DNA of 64,000 bases from NCBI GenBank assembly GCA_038249195.1, contig JBBRWM010000001.1:442174-506173 (forward strand), in the 5' to 3' direction. The notes below the pieces were generated by a model. That model saw only the letters and a program-made list of their open reading frames with translations, did no database searches and was not told the origin of the DNA. Below, one piece after another: positions 1 through 8,172 of the stretch. The position numbers and the translations under genes are program-made. The DNA is from JAOUEA01 sp038249195 (lineage in GTDB: Bacteria > Actinomycetota > UBA4738 > HRBIN12). How positions within the stretch are numbered: position 1 is the stretch's first letter; the number at the start of each line of letters is the position of its first letter.

Positions 1-363
1 GAACGCGGACAGGCCCCCGCACGTGTACTGCGTGTCACCCAGCGCCAGCACCGTTCGGTATCTGGCATGGGTTCCACGCAGCAGGAGGTTCGAAACCGCT
101 TTCATGTGACAACCCGTGGCGGAACCGCGTCCCCTGTTGAAGGCGGGGTTCGACGGATCGCAAGCGATGTTTCCCGCCGCCGCGATCACGGGATCGTGCT
201 TGGACACGTGCACGCGGGGGCGCTGGTGGAGGAGGCTCGAACCGCTCGCCCTTCCCGCAGGCGCCGCGCTCGTGATGAGACCGACCATGGCCGCGAACGA
301 AAGCAGGAGCGCGGCGCCGCGCCCGGTGCGCCGTCGCGCGGTTGATGCGCGAGTCGGCGACAC
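1..363 (-). CDS. Secreted metallophosphoesterase-family protein (partial, runs off left edge)
   Basis: Open minus-strand frame from a GTG at 363 to the window edge (121 codons, no stop reached). The N-terminus has an Arg-rich stretch (ARRRTGRG), a hydrophobic core (AALLLSFAAMVGLITSA) and an Ala-rich end, so it looks exported. The mature part starts with VIAAAGNIACDP and continues to VLALGDTQYTCGG, which matches the opening of actinobacterial secreted calcineurin-like phosphoesterases (usual form GDIACDP...LGDNQY). The first metal-site Asp is Asn here, while the LGD motif is kept. It is related to the complete gene at 9571-10548, at the other side of the polysaccharide locus. No clear ribosome binding site precedes the GTG, so the exact start is uncertain. 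The catalytic half is outside the window. Confidence 0.75.
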   Translation of the reverse strand, partial: MSPTRASTARRRTGRGAALLLSFAAMVGLITSAAPAGRASGSSLLHQRPRVHVSKHDPVIAAAGNIACDPSNPAFNRGRGSATGCHMKAVSNLLLRGTHARYRTVLALGDTQYTCGGLSAF

Positions 364-541
364 GCCGACGGCGATCGGGCAACGTCGGCGAGCGCGCCGC
401 CCACCTGCCGCACGAGGGTCGGGGCGCGGGCGCGCCCGTTCGAGGTGGTTGCCGGGGGTCGAGATCCACCGAGACTAGGGAGCGCCTTCTCGATGTGTCA
501 AGGAGCGGCCGCGTCCCGCGACCTTCGGCCCCGTGAAGGAC

Positions 542-567
542 CGATCGGCCCGTTGTCGGGCCGATCG
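542..567. other. Perfect 11-bp hairpin in the 364-706 intergenic region
   Basis: CGATCGGCCCG and CGGGCCGATCG pair perfectly around a TTGT loop. It lies in a 343-bp non-coding stretch between the divergently transcribed phosphoesterase (start 363) and sulfotransferase (start 707). No T-tract follows on either side, so it is not a standard terminator. It may be a regulator site or a leader structure of the sulfotransferase transcript. I see no gene in the rest of the gap. Confidence 0.45.
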
Positions 568-706
568 ACCGCGGCTAGCGTGGTCCCCTCGGGGCGACCC
601 GGCGACGTCATGCGCCATAAGAGAAGGGTCTCGGAGGGCACGTGGAACCGACGGCGATCACAACCGAACATCCGAGGCGCCGCGCGCCCCTCGGGGAGGG
701 CGCTTG

Positions 707-1675
707 ATGGCGACGCCGGCGACCGGGGCGTCCGCCGACACGAGCACGCTCCCGAACCTGGTGATCGCGGGCGTGGGCAAGGCCGGGACGACCTCGCTCT
801 TCTGGTACCTCGCGCAGCACCCGGACGTGTGCGCGTCCGACGTGAAGGAGATCCAGTACTTCACGCCGCTCAGCGAGGGCGACGGGAACCTCCAGCCGCT
901 TGCCGCCTACGCCCAGCATTTCCGCGGCTGGTCGGGCGAGCGCTACCGGCTGGAGGCGAGCCCGCAGTACTTCCACGGCGGGCAGCCCATCGTGGACGCG
1001 ATGCGTTCCACCCTGCGGGACCCGCGCGTCATCGTGATGCTTCGCGATCCCGTCGAGCGGCTCTGGTCGCAGTTCCGCTTCATACGCAGCCGCCTCGCCG
1101 GCCTTCCCGATGCCATGACGTTCGAGGACTACGTGGAGGCCTGCCGCGGCGTGCGCGAGCGGCGCGAACCCTTCTCCCAGGACAATCGTCTGTACTGGAC
1201 CATCCAGGGCGGCTTCTACGACGAGTATCTTCAACCCTGGATCGAGGCGTTCGGCGAGGATCTGCGCATCGTGTTCTTCGAGGACCTGGCCGCTGGCCCC
1301 GAACCTACGACGGTCGAGACGTACGCCTGGCTCGGCCTGGACGCCCCCGCGGAAGGCGCCGTCTCCTACTCGGTGCAGAACCGCACGATCCGCTACCGGA
1401 GCAAGCTGATCCAGCGGGCGGCGCTCGCCGCGAACCGAGAGGGTCGCCTGGGCGACAAGCGACGCTTGAAGGAGCCGCTTCGCAAGCTCTATTACGCCGT
1501 GAACCGCCGGCCCGAGGCCGAGCGCATGGCAACGCACACACGGCGAGAGCTCGCCGCGCTGTTCGCGCCCGGCAACGCGGCCCTGGCTCGACGGTTGCGT
1601 TCCCTCGGCTACGAGCGGCCGCCTGCCTGGGTCGCGGACGCGCCGGCAGCCGAGGCCTCGTCCGACCCGGACTGA
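707..1675 (+). CDS. Sulfotransferase family protein
   Basis: Predicted PAPS-dependent sulfotransferase of 322 residues. The 5'-phosphosulfate loop is at residues 21-30 (AGVGKAGTTS) and the 3'-phosphate segment at about 107-123 (RVIVMLRDPVERLWSQF), the usual pair for heparan/Stf0-type sulfotransferases. The ATG at 707 is chosen because GGGGAGGG precedes it and homology begins just after; the frame is open further upstream, but that part is low-complexity and Arg-rich. It is followed after 7 bp by the beta-propeller gene at 1683, probably in one transcript. Within a locus of glycosyltransferases and a polymerase-like protein it probably sulfates a surface glycan, but the acceptor is unknown. 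Confidence 0.85.
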   Translation: MATPATGASADTSTLPNLVIAGVGKAGTTSLFWYLAQHPDVCASDVKEIQYFTPLSEGDGNLQPLAAYAQHFRGWSGERYRLEASPQYFHGGQPIVDAMRSTLRDPRVIVMLRDPVERLWSQFRFIRSRLAGLPDAMTFEDYVEACRGVRERREPFSQDNRLYWTIQGGFYDEYLQPWIEAFGEDLRIVFFEDLAAGPEPTTVETYAWLGLDAPAEGAVSYSVQNRTIRYRSKLIQRAALAANREGRLGDKRRLKEPLRKLYYAVNRRPEAERMATHTRRELAALFAPGNAALARRLRSLGYERPPAWVADAPAAEASSDPD

Positions 1676-1682
1676 CCTGAGG

Positions 1683-2651
1683 ATGGCCGCCGCCCCCCTC
1701 CCCCGCATCCTGTGCAGCTCGGTGGTCCGATCCGTCCACCAGGGCGAGAGCCACGGCGGCGTCTACCTCGTCGATCTCGGATCGGGCACGTCCGAACAGG
1801 TGCTCGACTGGAAGGACACGAACATCGACTGGGAGGGAAGAGGGGGCGACCGCGGGCTGCGGGGGATCGCCTTTCACGAAGGCTCGATCTACCTCGCGGC
1901 GAGCGACGAGATCTTCGTGTTCGACCGCTCGTTCAACCGAACCGGGTCGTTCCGCAACCCGTATCTGAGCATGTGCCACGAGATCTTCGTGCAGGACCAC
2001 CGGCTGTACCTATCGTCCACCGGATTTGACGCGGTCCTCGAGTACGACCTGTCGCAGGGGGCGTTCACGCACGGATGGAGCCTGCGCTACGCGAAAGCGT
2101 GGAAGCTCCGCCGCACCTTGAAGCTCAAGATCCCGCCCGCGCTCAGAACGTTCGATCCCAACGAGCCCGGCGGGCCCGCCCGCGGCGACACGAGTCACGT
2201 GAACCACGTGTGGATCCATGAAGGAGCGTTGCTCGCGAGCGGCACGAAACTCTCGGGCTTGTGGCAGGTGAACGGCCCCGGACTGAAGCGCTACGCGACG
2301 GTCCCGTTCGGCACCCACAACGCACGACCGTTCCGCGACGGCGTGCTCTTCAACCACACGAAGACCGACCGCATCGCGTACGGCTCGCTGGGAGGCGATG
2401 TCCTGGCCTCGGTGTCGATGCCCACGTACGACAAGGATCGTCTCGAGCACGCGGATCTTCCGGAGGACCTCGCCCGGGCGACGTTCGGCCGCGGCCTCAC
2501 GGTCCTCGCGGACGGCCGCGTCGTGGGAGGGTCCTCCCCCGCCACGATCAGCGTGTATGACCTGGATGCGGGCGTCCGCGAGACCTCGGTGAACATCACG
2601 ATGGACGTGCGAAACGCCGTGCACGGCCTCGAGGTCTGGCCGTTCGACTGA
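1683..2651 (+). CDS. Cytoplasmic beta-propeller-like protein of unknown function
   Basis: 322 residues with no signal peptide. The chain is a run of short beta-rich repeats of the type GIAFHEGSIYLAASDEIFVFD and HEIFVQDHRLYLSSTGFDAVLEYDL, suggesting a six- or seven-bladed propeller. His and Asn residues recur in equivalent places (CHEIF, HVNHVW, GTHNARP, VHGLE), as in propellers that bind a metal or ligand in the central channel. It starts 7 bp after the sulfotransferase stop, so the two are likely co-transcribed. Similar propellers occur beside sulfotransferase and glycosyltransferase genes, but no reaction can be assigned from sequence. Confidence 0.7.
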   Translation: MAAAPLPRILCSSVVRSVHQGESHGGVYLVDLGSGTSEQVLDWKDTNIDWEGRGGDRGLRGIAFHEGSIYLAASDEIFVFDRSFNRTGSFRNPYLSMCHEIFVQDHRLYLSSTGFDAVLEYDLSQGAFTHGWSLRYAKAWKLRRTLKLKIPPALRTFDPNEPGGPARGDTSHVNHVWIHEGALLASGTKLSGLWQVNGPGLKRYATVPFGTHNARPFRDGVLFNHTKTDRIAYGSLGGDVLASVSMPTYDKDRLEHADLPEDLARATFGRGLTVLADGRVVGGSSPATISVYDLDAGVRETSVNITMDVRNAVHGLEVWPFD

Positions 2652-2678
2652 GGAGCGTGGTCTTGGTGATCACCACCC

Positions 2679-2700
2679 GGCGGATCCGTGTTCGTCCGCC
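2679..2700. terminator. Possible bidirectional terminator hairpin
   Basis: GGCGGA and TCCGCC pair around a 10-nt loop between two convergent genes (stops at 2651 and 2702). The last base overlaps the stop codon of the minus-strand sulfotransferase. No T-rich tail is present. A 12-nt palindrome, TGGTGATCACCA, lies just before it. Confidence 0.3.
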
Positions 2701-3626
2701 TACCAGTCGTCGTCGGAGTAGAACGCCGCGGCGACGTCTGCCGTCGCCGTGCGGATCCGCGCGACCTCCTCGGACGACAGGCGCGCCTTCCACGCGGTGA
2801 TGGACCTGGCGCTGTCGCGCCGATGCGAGGCCGCGTCGGTGGTCTCCTCGGGGTTGTCCACGCCGCTGTGCTCCTCGATCGTGCGTTGCACCGAGGGCGT
2901 CCAACTGAAGCCGAAGCGCTCGTACAGGGCGCGGAAACCGCGGACCGGCTCGCGGGAGAGATCCTCGTGGCGCAGGAAGGTCCAGGTCGGTCGCTCGTCG
3001 CGGAACCGCCTGATCTGCATGTGGATGAGGTTCCACAACAGGATCGCCTGATCGATCAGGGGCTGCTCCACGTCGGCGAAGCGCCGGATCTCCTCCTCGT
3101 AGGCGCCGAGCTGATCGCGCATCATCAGCGGCTGACGCAGGAAATGGTCGAAGGGATGGTCCCAACCCTGCCGCACGATGCTTCGCACGAAGGCTGCGGG
3201 GTGGCGGATGAGCACGACCACGTCCATCTCGAACGTGTCGGCGAGCCAACCCGCGGAGAACACGGCGATGGGATCCTTGAGCAGCGGCAGCGCGTGTCGT
3301 CGACGATGCTCCTCGGTGGTCCACCAGTCGCGAGCGAATCGAGCGGTGTCCTTCGGCGAACGCAACGAGCGCAGTTCGGCGACCGGCCGGTAGCGGAACG
3401 CGAGCGTATCGGCCACCGGTCCGCGGAATGCGCCCTCGTTCTCCTCGCACACGAAGGGGAACCAGTAGCGGAAGGGGGCGTTGCAGATGCCGGGTCGCGC
3501 CCGCAGGCTGAACGGCTCCCACAGGTACGCCAGCCGCGGGCGGGGCGTTGCCGCGAGCATCTCACCGACCCAGCCCGTGCCCGATCGGTGCGAACCCGTC
3601 ACGAGCAAGGGCCGAGGAGCGTCCAC
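2700..3626 (-). CDS. Sulfotransferase family protein
   Basis: 308 residues, GTG start at 3626. The N-terminal loop LLVTGSHRSGTGWVGEML binds the 5'-phosphosulfate in this family, and VVVLIRHPAAFVRSIVRQGW is the 3'-phosphate segment. The overall pattern, with R-H-P and the later RHEDLSREP motif, fits the large bacterial sulfotransferase group linked to capsule and exopolysaccharide loci. It is convergent with the gene ending at 2651 and divergent from the secreted repeat protein at 3835. It shares only the co-substrate loops with the sulfotransferases at 707 and 7231, so the three probably use different acceptors. Confidence 0.85.
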   Translation of the reverse strand: MDAPRPLLVTGSHRSGTGWVGEMLAATPRPRLAYLWEPFSLRARPGICNAPFRYWFPFVCEENEGAFRGPVADTLAFRYRPVAELRSLRSPKDTARFARDWWTTEEHRRRHALPLLKDPIAVFSAGWLADTFEMDVVVLIRHPAAFVRSIVRQGWDHPFDHFLRQPLMMRDQLGAYEEEIRRFADVEQPLIDQAILLWNLIHMQIRRFRDERPTWTFLRHEDLSREPVRGFRALYERFGFSWTPSVQRTIEEHSGVDNPEETTDAASHRRDSARSITAWKARLSSEEVARIRTATADVAAAFYSDDDW

Positions 3627-3818
3627 CGCCTCAGGCTACCCGCCCAGGCCCGATACCCCGCCACGCTGCGGACGTCCGTGCGTTCGATATCGGGCAAAGG
3701 GCGTACGGCGCGTGGCCGTTCGACCTGTGGTGAGATCCGGGCGGGCGATGGTACTGTGGGTCGGCCGAGGTACAGCTTTCGGCGCACAGGTATCGGCTGC
3801 GCCGAACGCGGCGCCCAC

Positions 3819-3826
3819 AAGGAGGT
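3819..3826 (+). promoter_or_regulatory. Strong Shine-Dalgarno site
   Basis: AAGGAGGT lies 8 bases before the ATG at 3835. This near-perfect site fixes the start of the secreted repeat protein well inside a longer open frame that begins at 3481 opposite the sulfotransferase gene. Confidence 0.8.
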
Positions 3827-3834
3827 TACGTTCG

Positions 3835-5166
3835 ATGCACATCCCCCGACGTTTGGTTCGCGGCCTGGTGGTCGTAGCCATGATCGCAAGTGGGCTCGCG
3901 CTCCTGCCAGCTGCACCCGCGCTCGCCTTGTCGAACAACCCCGATACCACCTGGATGACCAACGGAAAAGTGTGGGGGACCGCCCAGTACGGCAACGTCC
4001 TGTTCATCGGCGGCACGTTCACGCAGGTGCGCAGCGCACCCGTGGGCACCTCCGGTGCCACGAAGATCGCCGTCAACAACCTGGCGGCCATCGACATGAC
4101 GACGGGCCAAGGCATCGCGTCCTTCCACCCCGACGTGGCCGGCTCAGGACTGCAGACGGCGCAGATCCACGCGCTCGCCGTGGCGGGCAACACGCTCTAC
4201 GTGGGCGGGCAGTTCAGCTCGATCGACGGCTCGCCGCACTACAACCTCGGCGCGATCGACCTGGACACATCGCCGCTGACGGGGACGGTCGATGACTCGT
4301 TCACCGCGGAGGTGGGGGTGCCCGGCGCCTCGAACGAGAACAAGACCTTCGTGTACGAGATCCTCCCCGGCAACGACGGTCTCTACATCGGCGGGGTCTT
4401 CACCAAGGTGGACGCCCTCGGCCGGAGCAAGGCCGCGAAGGTGACGTTCGGCGGTGCCATCGTAAAGACCTGGAAGGTCCTGAGCGTCAACGGCGCCATC
4501 CGGGACATGGCGTTCTCCACCGACGGCCAGACGATCTTCATCGCCGGCGCGTTCAGCAAGGCGAACAAGGTCGCGCACCAGAGCATCGCCAGGGTCCTCA
4601 CGTCGACCGGGAAGGACGACACCTGGAACGTCTCGGGTGTGATCGTGGACAACGGTCCCACGCACTACGGCATGAGCTGCTGGAGCCTCGCCATCACGCA
4701 GACGCGGGTGTTCGCCGGCTGTGGACGCGGCGCCAACTACGCGGCGGCGTTCCGCCTGGACAACGGGGACACGGGGAACAGGACCTGGTCCTTCGGCACC
4801 GTCGGCAACGTGCAGGCCATCGCCCTCACGTCCGATCGGCAGAGCCTCGTCATCGGCGGGCACTTCGGGACGTTCCTCACGCAGTCGGTCTGCAGCAACA
4901 AGTACCTGAAGAACCTCGGGATCCTGAACAACATCTACGGCACGAGCACCCCGAGCCTGGACTGCAGCTTCCTACCACAGTTCAAGGGGCCGAACCCCTT
5001 CGGCGGCGTCTGGGAGATCCAGGTCACGTCCACCGCGATCTGGGCCGGCGGCGAGTTCCACGACGTCAACTGCGACCCCTCGCGTTCGGACACCGGCGGC
5101 GGGCCCGGCAAGTGGACCTGCACGAACGGTCGCGGCCAGCAAAGCATCGCCCGGTTCACCCTCTAG
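3835..5166 (+). CDS. Secreted beta-propeller / delta-60-type repeat protein
   Basis: 443 residues. Residues 1 to about 32 form a Sec signal peptide (MHIPRRLVRGLVVVAMIASG..., ending near ALA). The mature chain has six or more repeats with the hallmark hydrophobic-GG-x-F: FIGGTFTQV, YVGGQFSSIDG, YIGGVFTKVDA, IAGAFSKANK, VIGGHFGTF, AGGEFHDV. This matches delta-60/DUF5122-like surface propellers. Six Cys residues in the C-terminal half suggest disulfides and an extracytoplasmic location. It is followed after 2 bases by the glycosyltransferase at 5169. A structural or adhesive role on the cell surface is plausible but not shown by the sequence. Confidence 0.8.
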   Translation: MHIPRRLVRGLVVVAMIASGLALLPAAPALALSNNPDTTWMTNGKVWGTAQYGNVLFIGGTFTQVRSAPVGTSGATKIAVNNLAAIDMTTGQGIASFHPDVAGSGLQTAQIHALAVAGNTLYVGGQFSSIDGSPHYNLGAIDLDTSPLTGTVDDSFTAEVGVPGASNENKTFVYEILPGNDGLYIGGVFTKVDALGRSKAAKVTFGGAIVKTWKVLSVNGAIRDMAFSTDGQTIFIAGAFSKANKVAHQSIARVLTSTGKDDTWNVSGVIVDNGPTHYGMSCWSLAITQTRVFAGCGRGANYAAAFRLDNGDTGNRTWSFGTVGNVQAIALTSDRQSLVIGGHFGTFLTQSVCSNKYLKNLGILNNIYGTSTPSLDCSFLPQFKGPNPFGGVWEIQVTSTAIWAGGEFHDVNCDPSRSDTGGGPGKWTCTNGRGQQSIARFTL

Positions 5167-5168
5167 GG

Positions 5169-6029
5169 GTGAACCGGGTCGGCGCCCCATCGACCCGATC
5201 GAGGCCGAGGCGCATCGAGGTTCCCAACGACACCCGGGGCACCACCTTCGGCATCGTCACGCCGACGCTGAACGCCGAGCGCTACCTCGAGGACACCCTG
5301 CGCTCGATCTGGGGACAGGCCTCGGACGCGGTGCGCATCGACCACGTCCTGGTGGACGGCGGTTCGAAGGACGCGACGCTGGAGATCGCTCGGCGGCATC
5401 CGACCCGGATCGTCGTGAACACCGACGACCGGGGGATGTACGACGCCGTGAACCGGGGGCTCGCGATGGTCGAGGGCGACATCGTGGGCTACCTCAACGC
5501 CGACGACGAGCTCCCACCCGACACGCTCGCGCGCGTTGCGAAGGCGTTCCGGGGACATCCTGACGCCCGATGGCTCATGGGCACCCGGGAGTTCATCGAC
5601 GGCGACGGCACGGCTTTCGCGTGGATGACCCCGGTGCCGTTCACGCTGGAGGAATACCTGGGGCTCGGCTGGTCGTGCGTACCGCAAGAGACCGTGTGGA
5701 TGCGCCGCTCCTTCTGGCAGCAGGTGGGTCCGTTCGACACCACGTTCCGCAACACCGGGGACTACGACATGTACGCCCGATGCCGAGCCGTCGCGCGCCC
5801 CCTGATCCTCAAGGACGTGATCGGACGTTTCCGACTGCACGGCGATCAGTTGTCCTTCAACCCCGGCGTGATGGCCGCCGAGAGCCGCCGGGTGCAGGAG
5901 AAGAACGGCACCGTGTCTCGCGCGGGCTGGGTCCGAGGCAAATACCTGAGCCTGCGTCTCAACGCGCGCAACCCGAGATGGCTCCTGGCCAAGAAGACCG
6001 GCAAGATCCGCTTCACGCCGCAGTCCTGA
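5169..6029 (+). CDS. Family 2 glycosyltransferase
   Basis: About 286 residues. The GT-A core is clear: FGIVTPTLNAERYLEDTL at the N-terminus, then VLVDGGSKDAT, GMYDAVNRGLAMVEGDIVGY and LNADDE (the DxD metal and nucleotide-sugar site). This resembles WcaA-like transferases that act on polysaccharide repeat units. The GTG at 5169, directly after the preceding stop, is the only plausible start near the homology; the Shine-Dalgarno match is weak, which suggests translational coupling. Substrate sugar unknown. Confidence 0.85.
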   Translation: MNRVGAPSTRSRPRRIEVPNDTRGTTFGIVTPTLNAERYLEDTLRSIWGQASDAVRIDHVLVDGGSKDATLEIARRHPTRIVVNTDDRGMYDAVNRGLAMVEGDIVGYLNADDELPPDTLARVAKAFRGHPDARWLMGTREFIDGDGTAFAWMTPVPFTLEEYLGLGWSCVPQETVWMRRSFWQQVGPFDTTFRNTGDYDMYARCRAVARPLILKDVIGRFRLHGDQLSFNPGVMAAESRRVQEKNGTVSRAGWVRGKYLSLRLNARNPRWLLAKKTGKIRFTPQS

Positions 6030-6115
6030 GGCGCTGCCCGGCGTCGACGGCGGTAACGCCGGGGCCCGTATCATCGAACCGGCCGGGGAACGGACCGAAG
6101 AACAGGAGCTGCTGA

Positions 6116-7234
6116 GTGCGGATCGGGGTCGACGCCAGCTTCATCGACCCGGGTCGCGTGGGCGGCGCCGAACACATGCTCACCAACCTCGTGCAGGGGC
6201 TGGGCGAGACGGCCGAGGGCGACGATGAAGTGACGGTCTTCACCGAGCACCCGTGGGCGGCGCCCGCGCCGGTTCACTTCCGCCATCCGCGGGGTCGCGG
6301 CGATCGGTTCCGCCGGATCACACGAACCGTGTGGCCGGAGCTCAGCCGATTCGATGCCTTCCTGTTCGCGAACTACTTCACACCGCCTTTCCCGCGCACG
6401 TCCGGCCGGCCGCGGTTCGTTACCGTCATCCACGATCTGCAGTACCGGCACTTCCCGGAACATTTCAGCCGGCGCAAACGCGCCTGGCTGAGGGGGGCGC
6501 ACGAGGCCACGCTGCGCCTCGCGGACGAGACCGTCGCCATCTCCCACGACGTGCGTCGCGACGTGCTCGCGAGCTACGGGGCGCGTTGGGCGGACCGCGT
6601 GCGGACGATCCACAACCCGGTTTCCTGGACGCGCTTCGACGGCGACGCGCCGGCGCCCATCGAGGAACCGTACGTGCTCGCCGTGGCCGCCCAGTATCCC
6701 CACAAGAACCTCGAGACCCTCGTCCGGGCCTTCGGGGCGTTGCGGCGGCAGGGCCGCCACCTCGACGCGCGCCTGGTGCTGGCCGGCCAGCTCGGTCACA
6801 ACCTGCGTGGGGTGGCGTGGACCCGGCCGCTCGACGACGTGATCGCGTCCGAGGATCTCGGCTCGGCCATCCACGTGACGGGCTACCTCGGCGACGAGCA
6901 GCTCGGGGCCGCGTATCGCCGCGCACGCATGTTCGCGTTCCCGTCGCGGTTCGAGGGCTTCGCGTTGCCGGTGGTGGAAGCCTTGGGCTTCGGCCTTCCC
7001 GTGCTCACGACGCGCAGCACCGCGATCCCCGAGGTGACGATGGGCCTGGCCACCTACCTCGACGACCCGCTCGACGTCGAGGCCATGGCCGAACGGATCG
7101 GATCCATGCTGGACGATCCGGCGGCGTTCGAACCCTCGGCCTCCGACGTCGAGCGCGTCCGCGCGGCGTACGCCCCCGCGACGATCGCGACGCGATACCG
7201 GGCCGTCCTGCGGGGCGACGAGGTTGCGGCGTGA
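6116..7234 (+). CDS. Family 4 (GT-B) glycosyltransferase
   Basis: 372 residues, GTG start preceded by CAGGAG. N-terminal half: MRIGVDASFIDPGRVGGAEH, and VIHDLQYRHFPEHFSRRKR as in WbaZ/RfaB-like mannosyl- or rhamnosyltransferases. C-terminal half: VAAQYPHKNLETLVRAF and the donor-binding FPSRFEGFALPVVEALGFG with the conserved E-x7-E. It overlaps the next sulfotransferase gene by 4 bp (GTGA), so the two are translationally coupled. Predicted to act at the cytoplasmic face on a lipid-linked glycan. Confidence 0.88.
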   Translation: MRIGVDASFIDPGRVGGAEHMLTNLVQGLGETAEGDDEVTVFTEHPWAAPAPVHFRHPRGRGDRFRRITRTVWPELSRFDAFLFANYFTPPFPRTSGRPRFVTVIHDLQYRHFPEHFSRRKRAWLRGAHEATLRLADETVAISHDVRRDVLASYGARWADRVRTIHNPVSWTRFDGDAPAPIEEPYVLAVAAQYPHKNLETLVRAFGALRRQGRHLDARLVLAGQLGHNLRGVAWTRPLDDVIASEDLGSAIHVTGYLGDEQLGAAYRRARMFAFPSRFEGFALPVVEALGFGLPVLTTRSTAIPEVTMGLATYLDDPLDVEAMAERIGSMLDDPAAFEPSASDVERVRAAYAPATIATRYRAVLRGDEVAA

Positions 7235-8172
7235 TCCAGCCCATCTTCGTCCTCTCGCTGCCTCGATCGGGCTCGACGCTCGTGCAGCGCGTCCTGGGCG
7301 CGCACCCCTTGATCGGCACCGCGGCCGAGCCGTGGCTCCTGCTCCCCCACGCGTACGCGCTGCGCGAGCGGGGGATGGCCGCCGAGTACACGCAGCCGGT
7401 AGCCGCGCGCGCGATCCGCGAGTTCGTTGCCGGCCTACCCGGAGGCGAGGACGACTATTGGTCGGCCTTGCGCGCCTTCACGCTGAACCTCTACGAGGGG
7501 GCGGCCGGGCCCGGCGCCACGCACTTCTTGGACAAGACACCGCGCTACCACTTCATCACGCCCGAGCTGTTCCGGATGTTCCCCGACGCGAAGGTCATCT
7601 TCCTGTGGCGGAACCCGCTGGCCGTGGTGGCGTCGATCGTGGATACCTGGTGCAAGGGCGCCTGGAACGTGGACCGGTGGCAGGGGGACCTTCTCGGGAT
7701 CGAGCGGCTGGTGGCGGCGCGCGAGGAGCACGCCGACCGTTCGCTCGCGGTGAACTTCGAGTCGTTGGTCGGTGAGCCGGGTACGGCCTGGCCCAAGGTC
7801 TTCGACTACCTCGAGCTGCGGTTCGATCCGGAGCTGCTCAACGCCTTCTCCGGCGTGCACCTCGCGGGGTCGATGGGCGACCCCACCGGGGTGCAGCGCT
7901 ATCACGAGCTCAGCACCGAACCATTGGAGAAGTGGAAGGCGACGCTGGGCCACCCGTGGCGGAAGCGGTGGTGTCGCGCCTACCTCGATCGGATCGGACC
8001 CGAGCGCCTCGCCGCCATGGGGTATGACGTCGATGAGCTTCGGGGGCAGCTGGACGACCTGCCGTCCTCACCACGCAGGGCGGTGTCCGACGCGGTGCAC
8101 GGCACCTACTGGACGTGGGCACAGCGACGCAAGCGCGCCGCGTTCAAACGTATGGCGCCGCGGGTTCACTGA
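7231..8172 (+). CDS. Sulfotransferase family protein
   Basis: 313 residues. The GTG at 7231 overlaps the TGA of the preceding glycosyltransferase. The PAPS loop is FVLSLPRSGSTLVQRVL at residues 5-21; VIFLWRNPLAVVASIVDTW is the 3'-phosphate region. DKTPRYH and the later NFESLVGEP are typical of Sulfotransfer_1/3 proteins. It is the third sulfotransferase within 7.5 kb. Its 3' end overlaps the convergent ligase-like gene by 29 bp. Its coupling to a GT4 enzyme suggests that it modifies the product of that enzyme. Confidence 0.87.
   Translation: MIQPIFVLSLPRSGSTLVQRVLGAHPLIGTAAEPWLLLPHAYALRERGMAAEYTQPVAARAIREFVAGLPGGEDDYWSALRAFTLNLYEGAAGPGATHFLDKTPRYHFITPELFRMFPDAKVIFLWRNPLAVVASIVDTWCKGAWNVDRWQGDLLGIERLVAAREEHADRSLAVNFESLVGEPGTAWPKVFDYLELRFDPELLNAFSGVHLAGSMGDPTGVQRYHELSTEPLEKWKATLGHPWRKRWCRAYLDRIGPERLAAMGYDVDELRGQLDDLPSSPRRAVSDAVHGTYWTWAQRRKRAAFKRMAPRVH

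Noticed and set aside
6253..7230. Plus-strand open frame joined to the sulfotransferase at 7231
   Set aside because: This part overlaps the GT4 gene in another frame and is Arg/Pro-rich; the sulfotransferase homology starts only at the GTG at 7231.
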